A DNA stretch of 64,000 nt from Nocardia fusca NBRC 14340. Lineage in GTDB: Bacteria; Actinomycetota; Actinomycetes; Mycobacteriales; Mycobacteriaceae. A program made the translations under genes and the position numbers. Where the stretch lies: NCBI RefSeq assembly GCF_001618425.1, contig NZ_BDCU01000029.1:248001-312000 (forward strand). Reading direction: 5' to 3'. Under the pieces are notes generated by a model, which worked only from the letters and a program-made list of their open reading frames with translations, had not been told where the DNA came from and searched no databases. Shown one piece after another: positions 49,150 to 58,321 of the stretch (its first letter is position 1; every line of letters begins with the position of its first letter).

Positions 49150-49787
49150 TCACGACCCCGCTGTCACGGGGGCGGCGAGTTCGTGTTCGTCGATCATCCG
49201 CTCCAGTGCGACGAGAGTGTCGTCCAGACCCGGCCCGAAACGACGGCCCGGTGTGAACGTCGCCGGCAATTTACGCATCCCCTGGATCACCCCGATGGTG
49301 TCGTAGTGCACGGTCTGTTCGGGATCACACCGGAAGTCCGGCATCCGGTTGACTCGATCTTCTCGTCGAGGCAGGCGCGCACCAGCTTATCGATGAAGGG
49401 TTCCCAGCGGCGCACGGCGCTCGGCGACAGGTACGGGTTCAGTACCGCCCGGAACAGCCGATGCTCGGGATCGTCCATTTCCAGGATGCCGTTGCGCATG
49501 GGCAGCGGGGTCTCGGCGAACGGAATCGTGCTGCCGAGATAGCCCCGGCGCTCGTTCTTGTAGTCGCGATCGTTGGATACATGCGGGCACCGCGCGAGCT
49601 CGAACACCTCACGGTGACCGGCGGCGACCCAGTGACCGCCGTAGGTGTCGGTCCAGGCCACCGGGCATTTCTCGTGCATTTCCCGGGTGATCGCGGCGAA
49701 TCTGCCCCGATACTCCGGGGTGTGGCGGTCGAAGTGATAGAGCGTGCGCGACCGGCCGGAGTCCGTCGATGCGTGTTGTGCGTCCAC
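49150..49787 (-). pseudogene. Cytochrome P450 with a large internal deletion
   Basis: A GTG-started gene (ribosome site AAAGGA) encodes about 148 residues of a P450 N-terminus: RTLYHFDRHTPEYRGRF, HEKCPVAWTDTYGGHWVA, and NGILEMDDPEHRLFRAVLNP. Near 49,350 the sequence jumps, in a new frame, to a P450 C-terminal tail (TVHYDTIGVIQGMRKLPATF). The I helix, ExxR and haem cysteine are missing. About 550-600 bases have been lost relative to a normal P450, so it cannot bind haem. It lies upstream of the VWA/MoxR genes in the same direction. Confidence 0.75.
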
Positions 49788-49939
49788 TAATTTTTCCTTT
49801 CGAGGGGAAGTCCGTTCATCTCCGCGGGCGGCGACCTGATCGGGGACTCCACCCTGTTCGGACCGCCGGCCGGGTGTGGCCGGGCAGCGCTGCCGTGCCG
49901 GAGGTCCGGGTGGCGGCCCGGGCGAGGAAAGTACTGTCT

Positions 49940-51640
49940 TCACCTTCCTCGTGGTTTCGGCGCGCTCAGTGCGCGCAGCGCCGCCGAGAACAACTCGTCC
50001 ATGTGCGGGCTCAGGCCGGAAAGCGTCGCGGCGTTCGCGTACCCGGCCGGCCCGAAGAGACGTCCGAGTGTGTCGGGGGTGGTAGCCGCGCCGAGGGACA
50101 GGCAGAGGCAGGCGATCCCGGCGGCGTGGAGTTCGTCGACTGCCTTGCGGGTGTCGGCTTCCGCGTAGCGGCCTTCGTAGCCGTGGTCGTACGGCAACGC
50201 GTCGGACAGAACGAGGAGCAGACGATACGGTGTGCCTGCCCGGGTTTCGAGAATCCGTCCGGCACCGCGGATACCGGCACCGAGCCTGGTGTAGCCGGCG
50301 GGCCGGAGCTGCTCGAGTCGCGCCCGCTCGATGGCACCGAACCGTTGGTCGAAGGTTTTGATCGCCGGGAGGTGGACGGCGTGACGGCTGTCGGAGCGGA
50401 ATGCGTGGACAGCGACGCGATCGCCCAGCTCCTCGAGTGTGGCGGCGAAGGTGGCGGCCGCCCGGCGGTGGTGCTCGTGGACCGCGAGGCCGTCCGGATC
50501 GGTATCGGTGGCGGAACCGGACACGTCGAGCAGGATGAGTACACCGAGATTCCGGGCGAGTTTCCGGGATTCGGTGTACACGTTCTCGGCCGGTGAGTAG
50601 CCCGACCATACGTCTACGACCAGATCGAGCAGGGCATCGATATCGAGTTCGTCGCCGTCCGGCCGTCGGCGCAGGGCCTCGGGCCAGAGGCCGACGCGGG
50701 CCAGGCGGCGGCGGAGCACGTCGTCGTGCGGAATGCCGGCGGCGGAGGTATCGGCGGCGGCTGTCAGCGGGAAGTCCACGACCCGGCACCAGTCGGGCCG
50801 GTACCGGTTGTCGTGAACGTCCCATTCCGGGTACCACGCTCCGCCCACCCCGGTGACGGCACCGGGTTTGCCGGCGACGACGAATGCGATCTCGGTGGGG
50901 AGCGGCCGGGTATCGCCACCGGCCATCCGGCCGCGCCGAACGGCACGAACCCGCATGCGGGCGCCGGCATCGCTGTCCCCGGGGGCACGCGAGGTGCCGA
51001 GCAGTTTCCGCAGGAGGTCGGCGAGCTTCTCCGAGTCGACCAGCGGATTCTCGAAGAGTTTCAGGATACGACCGGTGCGATGTCCCTCCGGGTTGTCGCC
51101 TTCTTCGTCCTCGGCCCCCAGCTGGTCGAGGAGATCGAATTCCAGCCGCAGGTCTTCGTCGGTCGCCCGGGCACTCGGTCCGCCGCGGGACCTCAGTAGT
51201 CGCGCGGGCTCGATGGCCCCGAACCACTCCGGCGGATCGGCTATCGCCGCCTTGCCGCCGGCGAGGGCGAGTGATTCGTCGGGAGTGGCGGTCCGTGATT
51301 CCCCGTACGGCCCCAGTGCGGCGGCGAGCGGAACACCGTGGGCCAGTGCGGTGAGCCCTCGCCTGCCCTCGAGCGCCAGGTAGCGACGCGCGACGCGCGG
51401 GCGCCCCCGTAGCCCCTTGACCAGGCGCGGATCCAGACTTCCGGCCTGGAGCAGAGCACACTGTGCCAGAACTTCACTGCGCTGATGGGCAGAGGAACGG
51501 CCCGCGGAGACGAAGACGGTGTCGCCGTCGGTGTGCGCGGCCCGGCCGGCCGGGGCCGCCGCGACGGCGACGGACCGGCCGGCGAGGAAGGTCGCGAGAA
51601 GCCGGAACCGCTCCGGACCTTCCGCGGCCGAGGGGGTCAT
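49940..51640 (-). CDS. VWA-domain protein, NorD/CoxE-like
   Basis: A 566-residue protein with a C-terminal von Willebrand A domain (about 355-560). The MIDAS metal motif is DVSGSATDT and further strands are seen in TRLGAGIRGAGRIL and LLLVLSDALPYDHGYEG. The N-terminal 340 residues are helical and charged, as in NorD/CbbO-type proteins. These pair with MoxR ATPases to activate or insert metal into a partner enzyme. The gene overlaps the MoxR gene by four bases (ATGA), so the pair is real. The target is unknown. Confidence 0.88.
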   Translation of the reverse strand: MTPSAAEGPERFRLLATFLAGRSVAVAAAPAGRAAHTDGDTVFVSAGRSSAHQRSEVLAQCALLQAGSLDPRLVKGLRGRPRVARRYLALEGRRGLTALAHGVPLAAALGPYGESRTATPDESLALAGGKAAIADPPEWFGAIEPARLLRSRGGPSARATDEDLRLEFDLLDQLGAEDEEGDNPEGHRTGRILKLFENPLVDSEKLADLLRKLLGTSRAPGDSDAGARMRVRAVRRGRMAGGDTRPLPTEIAFVVAGKPGAVTGVGGAWYPEWDVHDNRYRPDWCRVVDFPLTAAADTSAAGIPHDDVLRRRLARVGLWPEALRRRPDGDELDIDALLDLVVDVWSGYSPAENVYTESRKLARNLGVLILLDVSGSATDTDPDGLAVHEHHRRAAATFAATLEELGDRVAVHAFRSDSRHAVHLPAIKTFDQRFGAIERARLEQLRPAGYTRLGAGIRGAGRILETRAGTPYRLLLVLSDALPYDHGYEGRYAEADTRKAVDELHAAGIACLCLSLGAATTPDTLGRLFGPAGYANAATLSGLSPHMDELFSAALRALSAPKPRGR

Positions 51641-52449
51641 GACGACGGCAGGACGGCGTCCGCGAGTTCGCCGAGGGCGCGGACGATATCCGGATCGTCG
51701 GACAGGGCTTGGACGACCGCGGCCCGGACGGCGGCGCGCAGGTTCAGCCCCCCTGCCACCAGGGACCCGGCCAGGATCAGCATCCTGGTCGAGGACGCCT
51801 CGCGCAGCGGCGACCCCTCCAGATTCCGGATAGCGTTACCCAGCGTGACCAGTGCGTTCGCGATCTCCGGAGCGACCGCGGCCTCCCGCGCCACCACTTC
51901 CCGCTCGATCTCGGGCGGTGGAAAGCCGAGTTCGATCGCGACGAACCGCTGGCGGGTGGATTCTTTGATGTTCTTCAGAACACTTTGATATCCGGGGTTG
52001 TAGGAGATCACCAATTGGAAGCCGGGCGCCGCAGGCACGGTGGTGCCGAGCCGATCGACGGAAAGCTCGCGGCGATGGTCGGCGAGCGGGTGGATCACCA
52101 CGGTGGTGTCCTGACGCGCCTCCACGATCTCGTCCAAGTAGCAGATACCGCCCTCGCGGACGGCACGCGTCAAAGGCCCGTCGACCCACACCGTTTCACC
52201 GCCTTTGAGCAGGAACCGGCCCACCAGATCCGCCGAGGTCATATCCTCGTGGCCCGCGACGGTGATCAGCGGGCGGCCGAGTTCGTGCGCCATGGCCTCG
52301 ACGAAGCGGGTCTTCCCGCAACCCGTGGGACCTTTCAACAGGACCGGCAAACCCTGGCAGGAAGCCGCCCGGAAAACTTCTGCCTCGTCTCCGACCGCCC
52401 GGTAGAACGGTGTCCGCGCCTCGGGACGACTCATGGCGGTGCTCGCCAT
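51637..52449 (-). CDS. MoxR-type AAA+ ATPase, NorQ/CbbQ-like
   Basis: A 270-residue AAA+ ATPase. Walker A is GPTGCGKT, Walker B is CYLDEIVEAR, and sensor 1 lies in FQLVISYNPG. NorQ/CbbQ-group features include VAGHEDMTSADLVGRFLLKG. These chaperone-like ATPases work with VWA partners in maturation of metalloenzymes such as NO reductase, Rubisco or CO dehydrogenase. Here the partner VWA gene follows directly and an AveC-like membrane protein precedes it. The ATG at 52449, one base after the AveC-like stop, has GGGAGAAC upstream. Confidence 0.92.
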   Translation of the reverse strand: MASTAMSRPEARTPFYRAVGDEAEVFRAASCQGLPVLLKGPTGCGKTRFVEAMAHELGRPLITVAGHEDMTSADLVGRFLLKGGETVWVDGPLTRAVREGGICYLDEIVEARQDTTVVIHPLADHRRELSVDRLGTTVPAAPGFQLVISYNPGYQSVLKNIKESTRQRFVAIELGFPPPEIEREVVAREAAVAPEIANALVTLGNAIRNLEGSPLREASSTRMLILAGSLVAGGLNLRAAVRAAVVQALSDDPDIVRALGELADAVLPSS

Positions 52450-52450
52450 A

Positions 52451-53620
52451 TCAGTTCTCCCGCTCGAACGGAACGATCTTCGGGACCTCGACTCCGTCCG
52501 GAAGGACGAGTTCACCGTCCTTGTTGATATAACCGGATCCATCGCGTGGTATCGGCAGAGCGGGATCGGGGCAGGGCTTGTCCGTTCCGTCACCGCAGAT
52601 GCCCCCGATGAAGTACGAACGCTCCTGGATATCGGCGGGCCAGGGATCGGCGTGCTGGCCGAACCATTGCGCGGGAACGTTGTAGAAGACGAAGAAGATA
52701 GCGCTGACCGCGGCGAAGATCGCCAGGGAACGGGTGAGCTGCTGCCGGACGACGCCACCTCGGACCTCGTCGAGTCCACGCTCCACGATCGTGCGCCCGC
52801 GATCGTCGGTGAAGAAACGCAGACAGGCCAGGCCCGCCTGCACCGCGCCCCACATCAGGCCCTCGTAGATCGGCCACTGGTAGTAGTGACCCGCGTTGAA
52901 CGACACCGACTGGATCGCGCCCGGGTAGGTGTAGAGCCCGAGCGGCAACAGCATGCAGGCTTCCATGACGAAATCGAGGACGAAGGTGAACGCGAAGGTG
53001 ACGCCGATCAATCGGAGGTTGCTGATCCCGGGCCGGCGCGACTTGACCTTCCGCATGAACCAACAGACGACGATCGTGATGAGCAGAACGCCCCACGCAT
53101 AACCCGGGATGTTCATCAGGAGTGGTTCGGCGACCTGAGCGCCCGGCTCTTCCGGCGAATTCCAGCCCGGAACATACGGAGCCCAGGACCCCCTGTTGAA
53201 CATCCAGGTGTTGTAGGTGCACCACGTGTTCAGGTAGTTCAGGAACGGGTCCTGGAAGAACATCAGGCCCATGGACACCAGCAGGATGCCGTCCAGGGTG
53301 ATCCGGCGCTCGCGCCACCACGGCCGGATGATCCACCAGTAGAGGGCGAAGGGAAACCCGATCAGGACGCCGGCCGTCCAGATGCTCAGGATCGTCTTCA
53401 TGAGCATCGGCGGATCGCTCGGGCCGGTGGGTACCCGCTCGAAGTAGGGGCCGGTGATCCATCTGAGCCATACATACACCTGGAGCGCCAGGATCAGCGC
53501 GCCGATGATCGCCCAGATGTATACGGTCCGGCTCGGCTGACGATTGTCGGTGCCGAGAGTCGTGGTGGAGCCGAGTATTTCGGTGATATCGGAAGACTTC
53601 TTGTTCGACAGTTCGCTCAT
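52451..53620 (-). CDS. AveC-like (spirocyclase family) integral membrane protein
   Basis: A 389-residue membrane protein with six to seven hydrophobic helices. The features WLRWITGPYFERVPTGPSDP, FFQDPFLNYLNTW, NMPGYAWG-like NIPGYAWG and CMLLPLGLYTYPG match the AveC-like family widespread in mycobacteria and nocardiae. AveC of avermectin biosynthesis is a dehydratase/spirocyclase, but most family members have no known role. A soluble C-terminal tail (about 325-389) carries several cysteines. It heads a three-gene unit with MoxR and VWA, opposite TetR. Confidence 0.82.
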   Translation of the reverse strand: MSELSNKKSSDITEILGSTTTLGTDNRQPSRTVYIWAIIGALILALQVYVWLRWITGPYFERVPTGPSDPPMLMKTILSIWTAGVLIGFPFALYWWIIRPWWRERRITLDGILLVSMGLMFFQDPFLNYLNTWCTYNTWMFNRGSWAPYVPGWNSPEEPGAQVAEPLLMNIPGYAWGVLLITIVVCWFMRKVKSRRPGISNLRLIGVTFAFTFVLDFVMEACMLLPLGLYTYPGAIQSVSFNAGHYYQWPIYEGLMWGAVQAGLACLRFFTDDRGRTIVERGLDEVRGGVVRQQLTRSLAIFAAVSAIFFVFYNVPAQWFGQHADPWPADIQERSYFIGGICGDGTDKPCPDPALPIPRDGSGYINKDGELVLPDGVEVPKIVPFEREN

Positions 53621-53775
53621 GCAACTGCCCCTTCTGGATTGCGTTCCGCAGCACTCGCGGTTCCGACCGCCGGCAGCGGCGACTCAGCGATGCACTCGAT
53701 ACGACCGGCGCCGCCACGGAAGTCTGGTCCTTCGCGGCGAAATCCGCCTCCGCGCGGCAGCCGGCCCTCCGTCAA

Positions 53776-53791
53776 GATACCAACGGGTATC
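53776..53791. promoter_or_regulatory. TetR operator between AveC-like and TetR genes
   Basis: GATACC-AACG-GGTATC is a perfect inverted repeat 45-60 bases before the TetR start and within the 215-base divergent gap. A further half-site GATACA occurs at 53814-53819. It is the likely site controlling both directions. Confidence 0.6.
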
Positions 53792-53835
53792 CAAAGTCAC
53801 AATGGGTTTCTTAGATACATGCTAGGCTCGCTCAT

Positions 53836-54438
53836 GTGGTGGAGCGGTGGACGAAAGAACGGCGATTGGAACGCACCCGCACGCTCCTGCTGGATGCCGC
53901 CGAGGAAGTGTTCGCCGAGAAAGGTTTCGCGGCGGCCACGCTCGATGACATCGCCCACGCGGCCGGATACACGAAAGGCGCCATCTACAAACATTTCTCC
54001 GTGAAGGAAGAACTGTTCCTGGCAGTGAGCGACCGATACTGGCGCCGCTACTTCGACAACTTCGCCGAAGTGCTCTCGACCGTCACCGCGGTGGGGCCGC
54101 ACGAACTCGACCGAGTCGCCGAACGGTGGCGCCAACTCGGCCATGACCGCGGTGCCGAGCACGCCGCGCTGGGACACGAGTTCACCCTCTATCTCCTACG
54201 CAATCCCGAGGCCCGGGCACGGGTAGCGGCCAAGAGACTGGAAGTGGCCGAGGAACTCGCCGGATTCGTCGCCGAGAACCTCGAGCGCGTCGGCGGCAGC
54301 CTGACGATCACCCCCCGGGCCTTCGCCCACGTACTCATCGCCACCAGCGACTCCGTGATACTCGGAAGCCAACTCGACGATATCGACCTCTACCGGCCGA
54401 TCCTCGAAATGTATCTGTCCGTCGTGAAACTCCCCTGA
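53836..54438 (+). CDS. TetR-family transcriptional regulator
   Basis: A 200-residue TetR repressor. The helix-turn-helix at about 14-60 reads RTLLLDAAEEVFAEKGFAAA, then IAHAAGYTKGAIYKHFSVKE. The GTG at 53836 is the first codon in frame and follows the operator region closely; an out-of-frame ATG overlaps it. It is divergent from the AveC-like/MoxR/VWA unit, which it probably represses. Confidence 0.92.
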   Translation: MVERWTKERRLERTRTLLLDAAEEVFAEKGFAAATLDDIAHAAGYTKGAIYKHFSVKEELFLAVSDRYWRRYFDNFAEVLSTVTAVGPHELDRVAERWRQLGHDRGAEHAALGHEFTLYLLRNPEARARVAAKRLEVAEELAGFVAENLERVGGSLTITPRAFAHVLIATSDSVILGSQLDDIDLYRPILEMYLSVVKLP

Positions 54439-54524
54439 CGATCCCCGTCGCCGGCTCGCATTCTTCCTACGACTCCGCACCAGCCGCATACGTGCTGCGC
54501 GGAGCCGGTGTGAAAGAAGGCATC

Positions 54525-55007
54525 ATGAGCGCTCCCATCCTCATCACCGGCGCATTCGGCCAGGTCGGCAAACGCGTCACCGAACTCCTGCCGGCCCGGG
54601 GCCATACCGTGGTGGCCACCGATCTACACACCGACAGCGTCCGTGCCACCGCTGAAAAACTGGCCGAAACACCACAGCCGGGCACAGTGCGCACAACCTT
54701 CGCCGATCTGCTCGACCGCGCGGCCGTCGAGGCCCTCGTGGACGAACACCGTCCCGGCACGATCATCCATCTGGCCGCCATGTTCTCCCCGCAGTCCAAT
54801 CGCAATCCGCAGCTGGCCCGGCCGCAGACGAAAGGGGAACTGTCCGACGGCCGCAAAGTACCCGCGAGCAGCATCATGATGCTGCTCATCGGGGCAGCCA
54901 ACCACGACGTGAGCGTCCGCTCGCACAGTCGCACCGTGCTCACCGCCGAGGAAAAACTCGCGGCGTTCCATGCCCAGATCAGCGCGGTGGCAGGCGCGGG
55001 TAGGTAG
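54525..55007 (+). CDS. Truncated NAD(P)-dependent epimerase/dehydratase
   Basis: A 160-residue protein with a Rossmann N-terminus: ILITGAFGQVGKRVTELLPA, then IIHLAAMFSPQSNRNPQLA. After about residue 110 the sequence stops matching an extended SDR: the YxxxK motif and substrate domain are missing, and the end (SIMMLLIGAANHDVSVRS) looks like another part of the same family. About half the normal length is absent, so an internal deletion that kept the frame is likely. The ATG at 54525 follows AAAGAAGG. It may be a non-functional relic. Confidence 0.62.
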   Translation: MSAPILITGAFGQVGKRVTELLPARGHTVVATDLHTDSVRATAEKLAETPQPGTVRTTFADLLDRAAVEALVDEHRPGTIIHLAAMFSPQSNRNPQLARPQTKGELSDGRKVPASSIMMLLIGAANHDVSVRSHSRTVLTAEEKLAAFHAQISAVAGAGR

Positions 55008-55028
55008 TACGGTGCCGTCACCGCCGGC

Positions 55029-56624
55029 TCAGATGAGTGTGCCGACGTCCTGAGCGACGAGATTGTCCAGCGCTCGTTCGGCGACCGCCGCGATGGTCAT
55101 CGACGGGTTGCAGGCGGCGGTATTGCCCGGCATCAACGCGCCGTCGAGAACATAGAGGCCGCGCTGGCCGTGCACACGGCCGTCGAGGTCACACACCGTG
55201 CCCATACTCGCGCCACCCAGCGGATGCCAGGTGGAGGGGAACAATGCGTTCGTGTCCAGCAGGGCGCTGTCGGGACCGGCGATTTTGTGCACGGCCGGCC
55301 CGATGTGCCCGTTCTGGATGACACTGTCGCCCTCGCGCGGCCAACGTAGGACCGCGTCGTCGCGCGCGGCGTCGTAGCGGAACTCCCCACGGCCGTCGCT
55401 GACGCCGTACGCGACCATCATCGTGCTGCGCGGGTCCAATGCCAGCGGCGGAATGGATGCTTGGATGACGGTGTGCGCGGTCTGCGGATCATCCCAGTTC
55501 AGACTGCCGTAGACCACCGGACCGCCCTGCGGCGCACCGAATTCCGCCGACGGGTCGGCCCATACGTAGATACGGTCGGCGTTGGTGCCCCAGCCCGTGC
55601 CGAGACCGTCCGGCAGATCGGGGATCAGCCCTTTGGCGGACGCGCGGACAAGTAACCGGGTGGTGTTGATACTGCCCGCCGCCAAGATCAGTGCGCCGGT
55701 GGTGAGCACCTTGCGCTCCACCACCGCACCGGTGGTGTCCAGACGCTGTACCCGCACGGTCCAGCGGCCGTCGGGGGCGCGTTCGATATCGGTCACCTCG
55801 TGCAGGGTCTGCACGCGCACGAGGCCGGTGGCTTCGGCGGCGGCGATATAGGTGACATCCACAGAGTGTTTACCACCGTTGTTGACACCCATCGCGCCAT
55901 CACCATTGGTGTAGGAGGGCTTCATCTCGCCGCGCAACTCCGCCAGCGCGAAATCCCAGTCGATGGGCATCGGGATCTTCGACAGCGGCAGGCCCGCGCG
56001 TCGTACCCGATCGGCGAACACTCGTGCGGCGCGATAATTCTCGCTCGCGACCAGCTCGTCGGGTGCCTCGGCCAATCCCAGCATCTTCGCCACCCGCGGG
56101 TAGTGGACCCGATTCATCGTCTGCCAGTCCAACTCCTGCGGAAAATGGGCGTTGAACACCGCTTCCGCCGGTTGCAGCGACATACCCTGATAGACCAGCG
56201 ACCCGCCACCCACACCCGCCGCGCACAGCGCGGTCATATTCTCCCCCGGGACCGCTTCCACCAGACCGGTATAGGGCTCGAACATCAGCGGCCGACCGAA
56301 CAGATTCGGGCTGGATCGGCACCACAGCAATCGCTTGTCCGGCGCGGTCGCGCGGGGAAAGGTCTCGGAGTTCGGACCGGTGGGCCAGCGCAATCCCCGT
56401 TCGAGCACCGTCACGGGGACTCCGGCCTGTGCCAAGCGCAGCGCGCTGACACCGCCACCGAATCCGGAGCCGATCACGACCACGCGGTGCTCTTCATAGG
56501 TCAAGGGCACGTTGCCGACCTGGGCGGCAGCCGGGGCCGGCGACCCGATCGCACGCGCCCCCACGAGGGTTGCGCCTGCCACGGCAGCACCGGTCAACAG
56601 TGATCGGCGGGTCATTACCTTCAT
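55029..56624 (-). CDS. Cholesterol-oxidase-like GMC oxidoreductase, Tat-exported
   Basis: A 531-residue flavoprotein. A twin-arginine signal MTRRSLLTGAAVAGATLVGA begins the chain. The FAD fold GSGFGGG is near residue 53, and GVGGGSLVYQG follows. The C-terminal active site matches type I cholesterol oxidases: WHPLGG with His467, and Asn506 in CNPSMTI. Such enzymes oxidise and isomerise 3-beta-hydroxysteroids to 4-en-3-ones outside the cell. The ATG at 56624 has GAAGGA upstream. It is convergent with the truncated epimerase. Confidence 0.88.
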   Translation of the reverse strand: MKVMTRRSLLTGAAVAGATLVGARAIGSPAPAAAQVGNVPLTYEEHRVVVIGSGFGGGVSALRLAQAGVPVTVLERGLRWPTGPNSETFPRATAPDKRLLWCRSSPNLFGRPLMFEPYTGLVEAVPGENMTALCAAGVGGGSLVYQGMSLQPAEAVFNAHFPQELDWQTMNRVHYPRVAKMLGLAEAPDELVASENYRAARVFADRVRRAGLPLSKIPMPIDWDFALAELRGEMKPSYTNGDGAMGVNNGGKHSVDVTYIAAAEATGLVRVQTLHEVTDIERAPDGRWTVRVQRLDTTGAVVERKVLTTGALILAAGSINTTRLLVRASAKGLIPDLPDGLGTGWGTNADRIYVWADPSAEFGAPQGGPVVYGSLNWDDPQTAHTVIQASIPPLALDPRSTMMVAYGVSDGRGEFRYDAARDDAVLRWPREGDSVIQNGHIGPAVHKIAGPDSALLDTNALFPSTWHPLGGASMGTVCDLDGRVHGQRGLYVLDGALMPGNTAACNPSMTIAAVAERALDNLVAQDVGTLI

Positions 56625-56700
56625 TACTCGATCCTTCGGTCGTCATCGTGTCATCGGGGACGGAGCCCCCTCGGACGGGCGGCACAGCGCATGGCTGCAG

Positions 56701-56727
56701 CGCGCACCACCCGGTCGGTGGTGCGCG
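56701..56727 (-). terminator. Hairpin terminator of the LIP lipase gene
   Basis: CGCGCACCACC (56701-56711) and GGTGGTGCGCG (56717-56727) form a perfect 11-bp stem with a 5-base loop, 77 bases beyond the lipase stop and before the GMC oxidase start. It may also keep the two transcripts apart. Confidence 0.65.
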
Positions 56728-56803
56728 TCGAGGCACAGTGACGCGCCTGGGCCGGAACCCGCACGACATTCCGTGCGGGCGTTATATGTCTCGGCGCCGG
56801 CTA

Positions 56804-58147
56804 TCAGTCGATGGTGCAGCCTTGTACCGGTTTGCCGGCCAGGCGATCCAGGAGGTAGGTGACCGCGTTGTCGGGGCCGAATCCGTCGATCATCTCCGGC
56901 CCGAAATGGCCCGGGATGGTGGTTCCGGGCAGCAGGGGCGGCAGTTCGTTGGTGCGGAAGGTGACCGTCGCGCCCTTGGCGCACCAGTCGTCGGCGAGCC
57001 GGCGAGCCTGGTTGTAGGGCACGGTGTCGTCGTTGCGGCCACTGGTGATCAACACCGGCGAGGCCGGGGTCAGGGTGCCCACCCGGAGTTCGGCCAGGGC
57101 GGGAGCGGCTTCCGGGATCGCTTGCAGGTGGGTGCTGAGCGGTCGGCCGTCGATGGTCAGCGAACTGGTCTTCATGAACGGGTAGCGGGTGATGACATCA
57201 CCGATACAGGCATCGCTCAACGCCACCAGGGTGTCGCGGCCGTACTGGTTGGTCACCCGGTCGACCGCCTTCTCCAGATCGGGATAGCGCGCGAGCAGCC
57301 CGTTGATGGCGAAACCGATCGCGCCACCGATCAGGGCCCCGTCGATCCGTTCGAGGATCGCGGCCAGATCGGCCACCGGACCACCGGCCCAGGTTCCTTT
57401 GAGGTTCAGTTCCGGTGCGTAGGCGGGCGCCATCTCCGCGGCCGCCGCGACCGCCCCACCGCCCTGGGAATAACCCCAGAACACCAGCGGGGTCTCGGGG
57501 CCGGCGCCCGCCAGAGTGTTGGCCGCCCGCGCACCGTCGAGGACGGCGTGCGCCTCCTCGATCCGGTTGGCGTAGGTGTGGATTCCGGGAGTGCCCAATC
57601 CGATGTAGTCGGTCACCAGCACCCGCGCACCCAGCCGGCTCCACACCGCCGAGGACGGGAGTTCCTGATTCGCCGACAGCGACGGCGACGGATCGGTGGT
57701 GAGGGTGATCCCCGTCGAGAACGCCTTCGACATCGCACACCGGTCACCCTGACCCGAGGTACCGGGACCGATCACAACCGTCGGCCGCGGACCCGCCCCC
57801 AGCCACGGGCCCGCGGCATCGATGAAGGTCCCGGTGACCGCGACCGGGGACCCGTCCTGCAGCCGGGTCGTGTACATCACGTGCTCGGCCTTACCCGGCC
57901 ATCCCTGATCCGAGGGCAGAGTGGCCAGCAGCGACATCGGCCGGGTTCGGATCACCGAGCCCGGCTCGACCGGAATCTGCTCGGGCGCGGCGTAGAAGTC
58001 CTCCGGAGCGGCCGCGGCCTCGGGCTGATCTGTGGCCACCACCGCCACCGCGGCCGCACAGATTATGGCCACGGCGGCCGCAGTCATCCGAACGACCCGT
58101 GGCAGCAATCTCCGCCGATAGCCGCTCTGCCAGTGCTGTTGATGCAT
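56804..58147 (-). CDS. Secreted LIP-family lipase
   Basis: A 447-residue exported alpha/beta hydrolase of the actinobacterial/fungal LIP family. The signal sequence has a charged start, the hydrophobic run MTAAAVAIICAAAVAVVAT, and a cleavage site near EAAAA-P. The nucleophile Ser227 is in GYSQGG; an acid lies in SGRNDDTVPY and a histidine in IPGHFG. It should hydrolyse triacylglycerols or esters outside the cell. The ATG at 58147 has GGAGAGG upstream. It is divergent from a TetR gene whose operator-like repeats lie between. Confidence 0.9.
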   Translation of the reverse strand: MHQQHWQSGYRRRLLPRVVRMTAAAVAIICAAAVAVVATDQPEAAAAPEDFYAAPEQIPVEPGSVIRTRPMSLLATLPSDQGWPGKAEHVMYTTRLQDGSPVAVTGTFIDAAGPWLGAGPRPTVVIGPGTSGQGDRCAMSKAFSTGITLTTDPSPSLSANQELPSSAVWSRLGARVLVTDYIGLGTPGIHTYANRIEEAHAVLDGARAANTLAGAGPETPLVFWGYSQGGGAVAAAAEMAPAYAPELNLKGTWAGGPVADLAAILERIDGALIGGAIGFAINGLLARYPDLEKAVDRVTNQYGRDTLVALSDACIGDVITRYPFMKTSSLTIDGRPLSTHLQAIPEAAPALAELRVGTLTPASPVLITSGRNDDTVPYNQARRLADDWCAKGATVTFRTNELPPLLPGTTIPGHFGPEMIDGFGPDNAVTYLLDRLAGKPVQGCTID

Positions 58148-58249
58148 CGATACCTCTCCGTGAACCTCTGCCCGGGCTCCGTTGCTCTGTGTCCCGGACC
58201 ACACAGCGACGGCCGTATGGAGTCGGCCACAGCTGCGATCTACCGGACA

Positions 58250-58312
58250 GTAACACAGTTACCAATAACCCCTGCCGAACCGCAGCGAGTAACCGATGCT
58301 CACCATCGTTAC
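58250..58312. promoter_or_regulatory. Two GTAAC/GTTAC inverted repeats between LIP lipase and TetR genes
   Basis: GTAAC-ACA-GTTAC (58250-58262) is a perfect inverted repeat. A second, wider pair has GTAACCGAT (58289-58297) and ATCGTTAC (58305-58312). Both have the same half-site, which suits a TetR dimer binding twice. They lie 10-72 bases upstream of the TetR GTG and within the lipase promoter region. Confidence 0.6.
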
Positions 58313-58321
58313 CGTGGACGC

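Noticed and set aside
49287..51461. A 724-codon minus-strand frame including the P450 N-terminus
   Set aside because: Its first 500 codons are a shadow of the VWA gene in another frame; only the terminal P450 piece is genuine.
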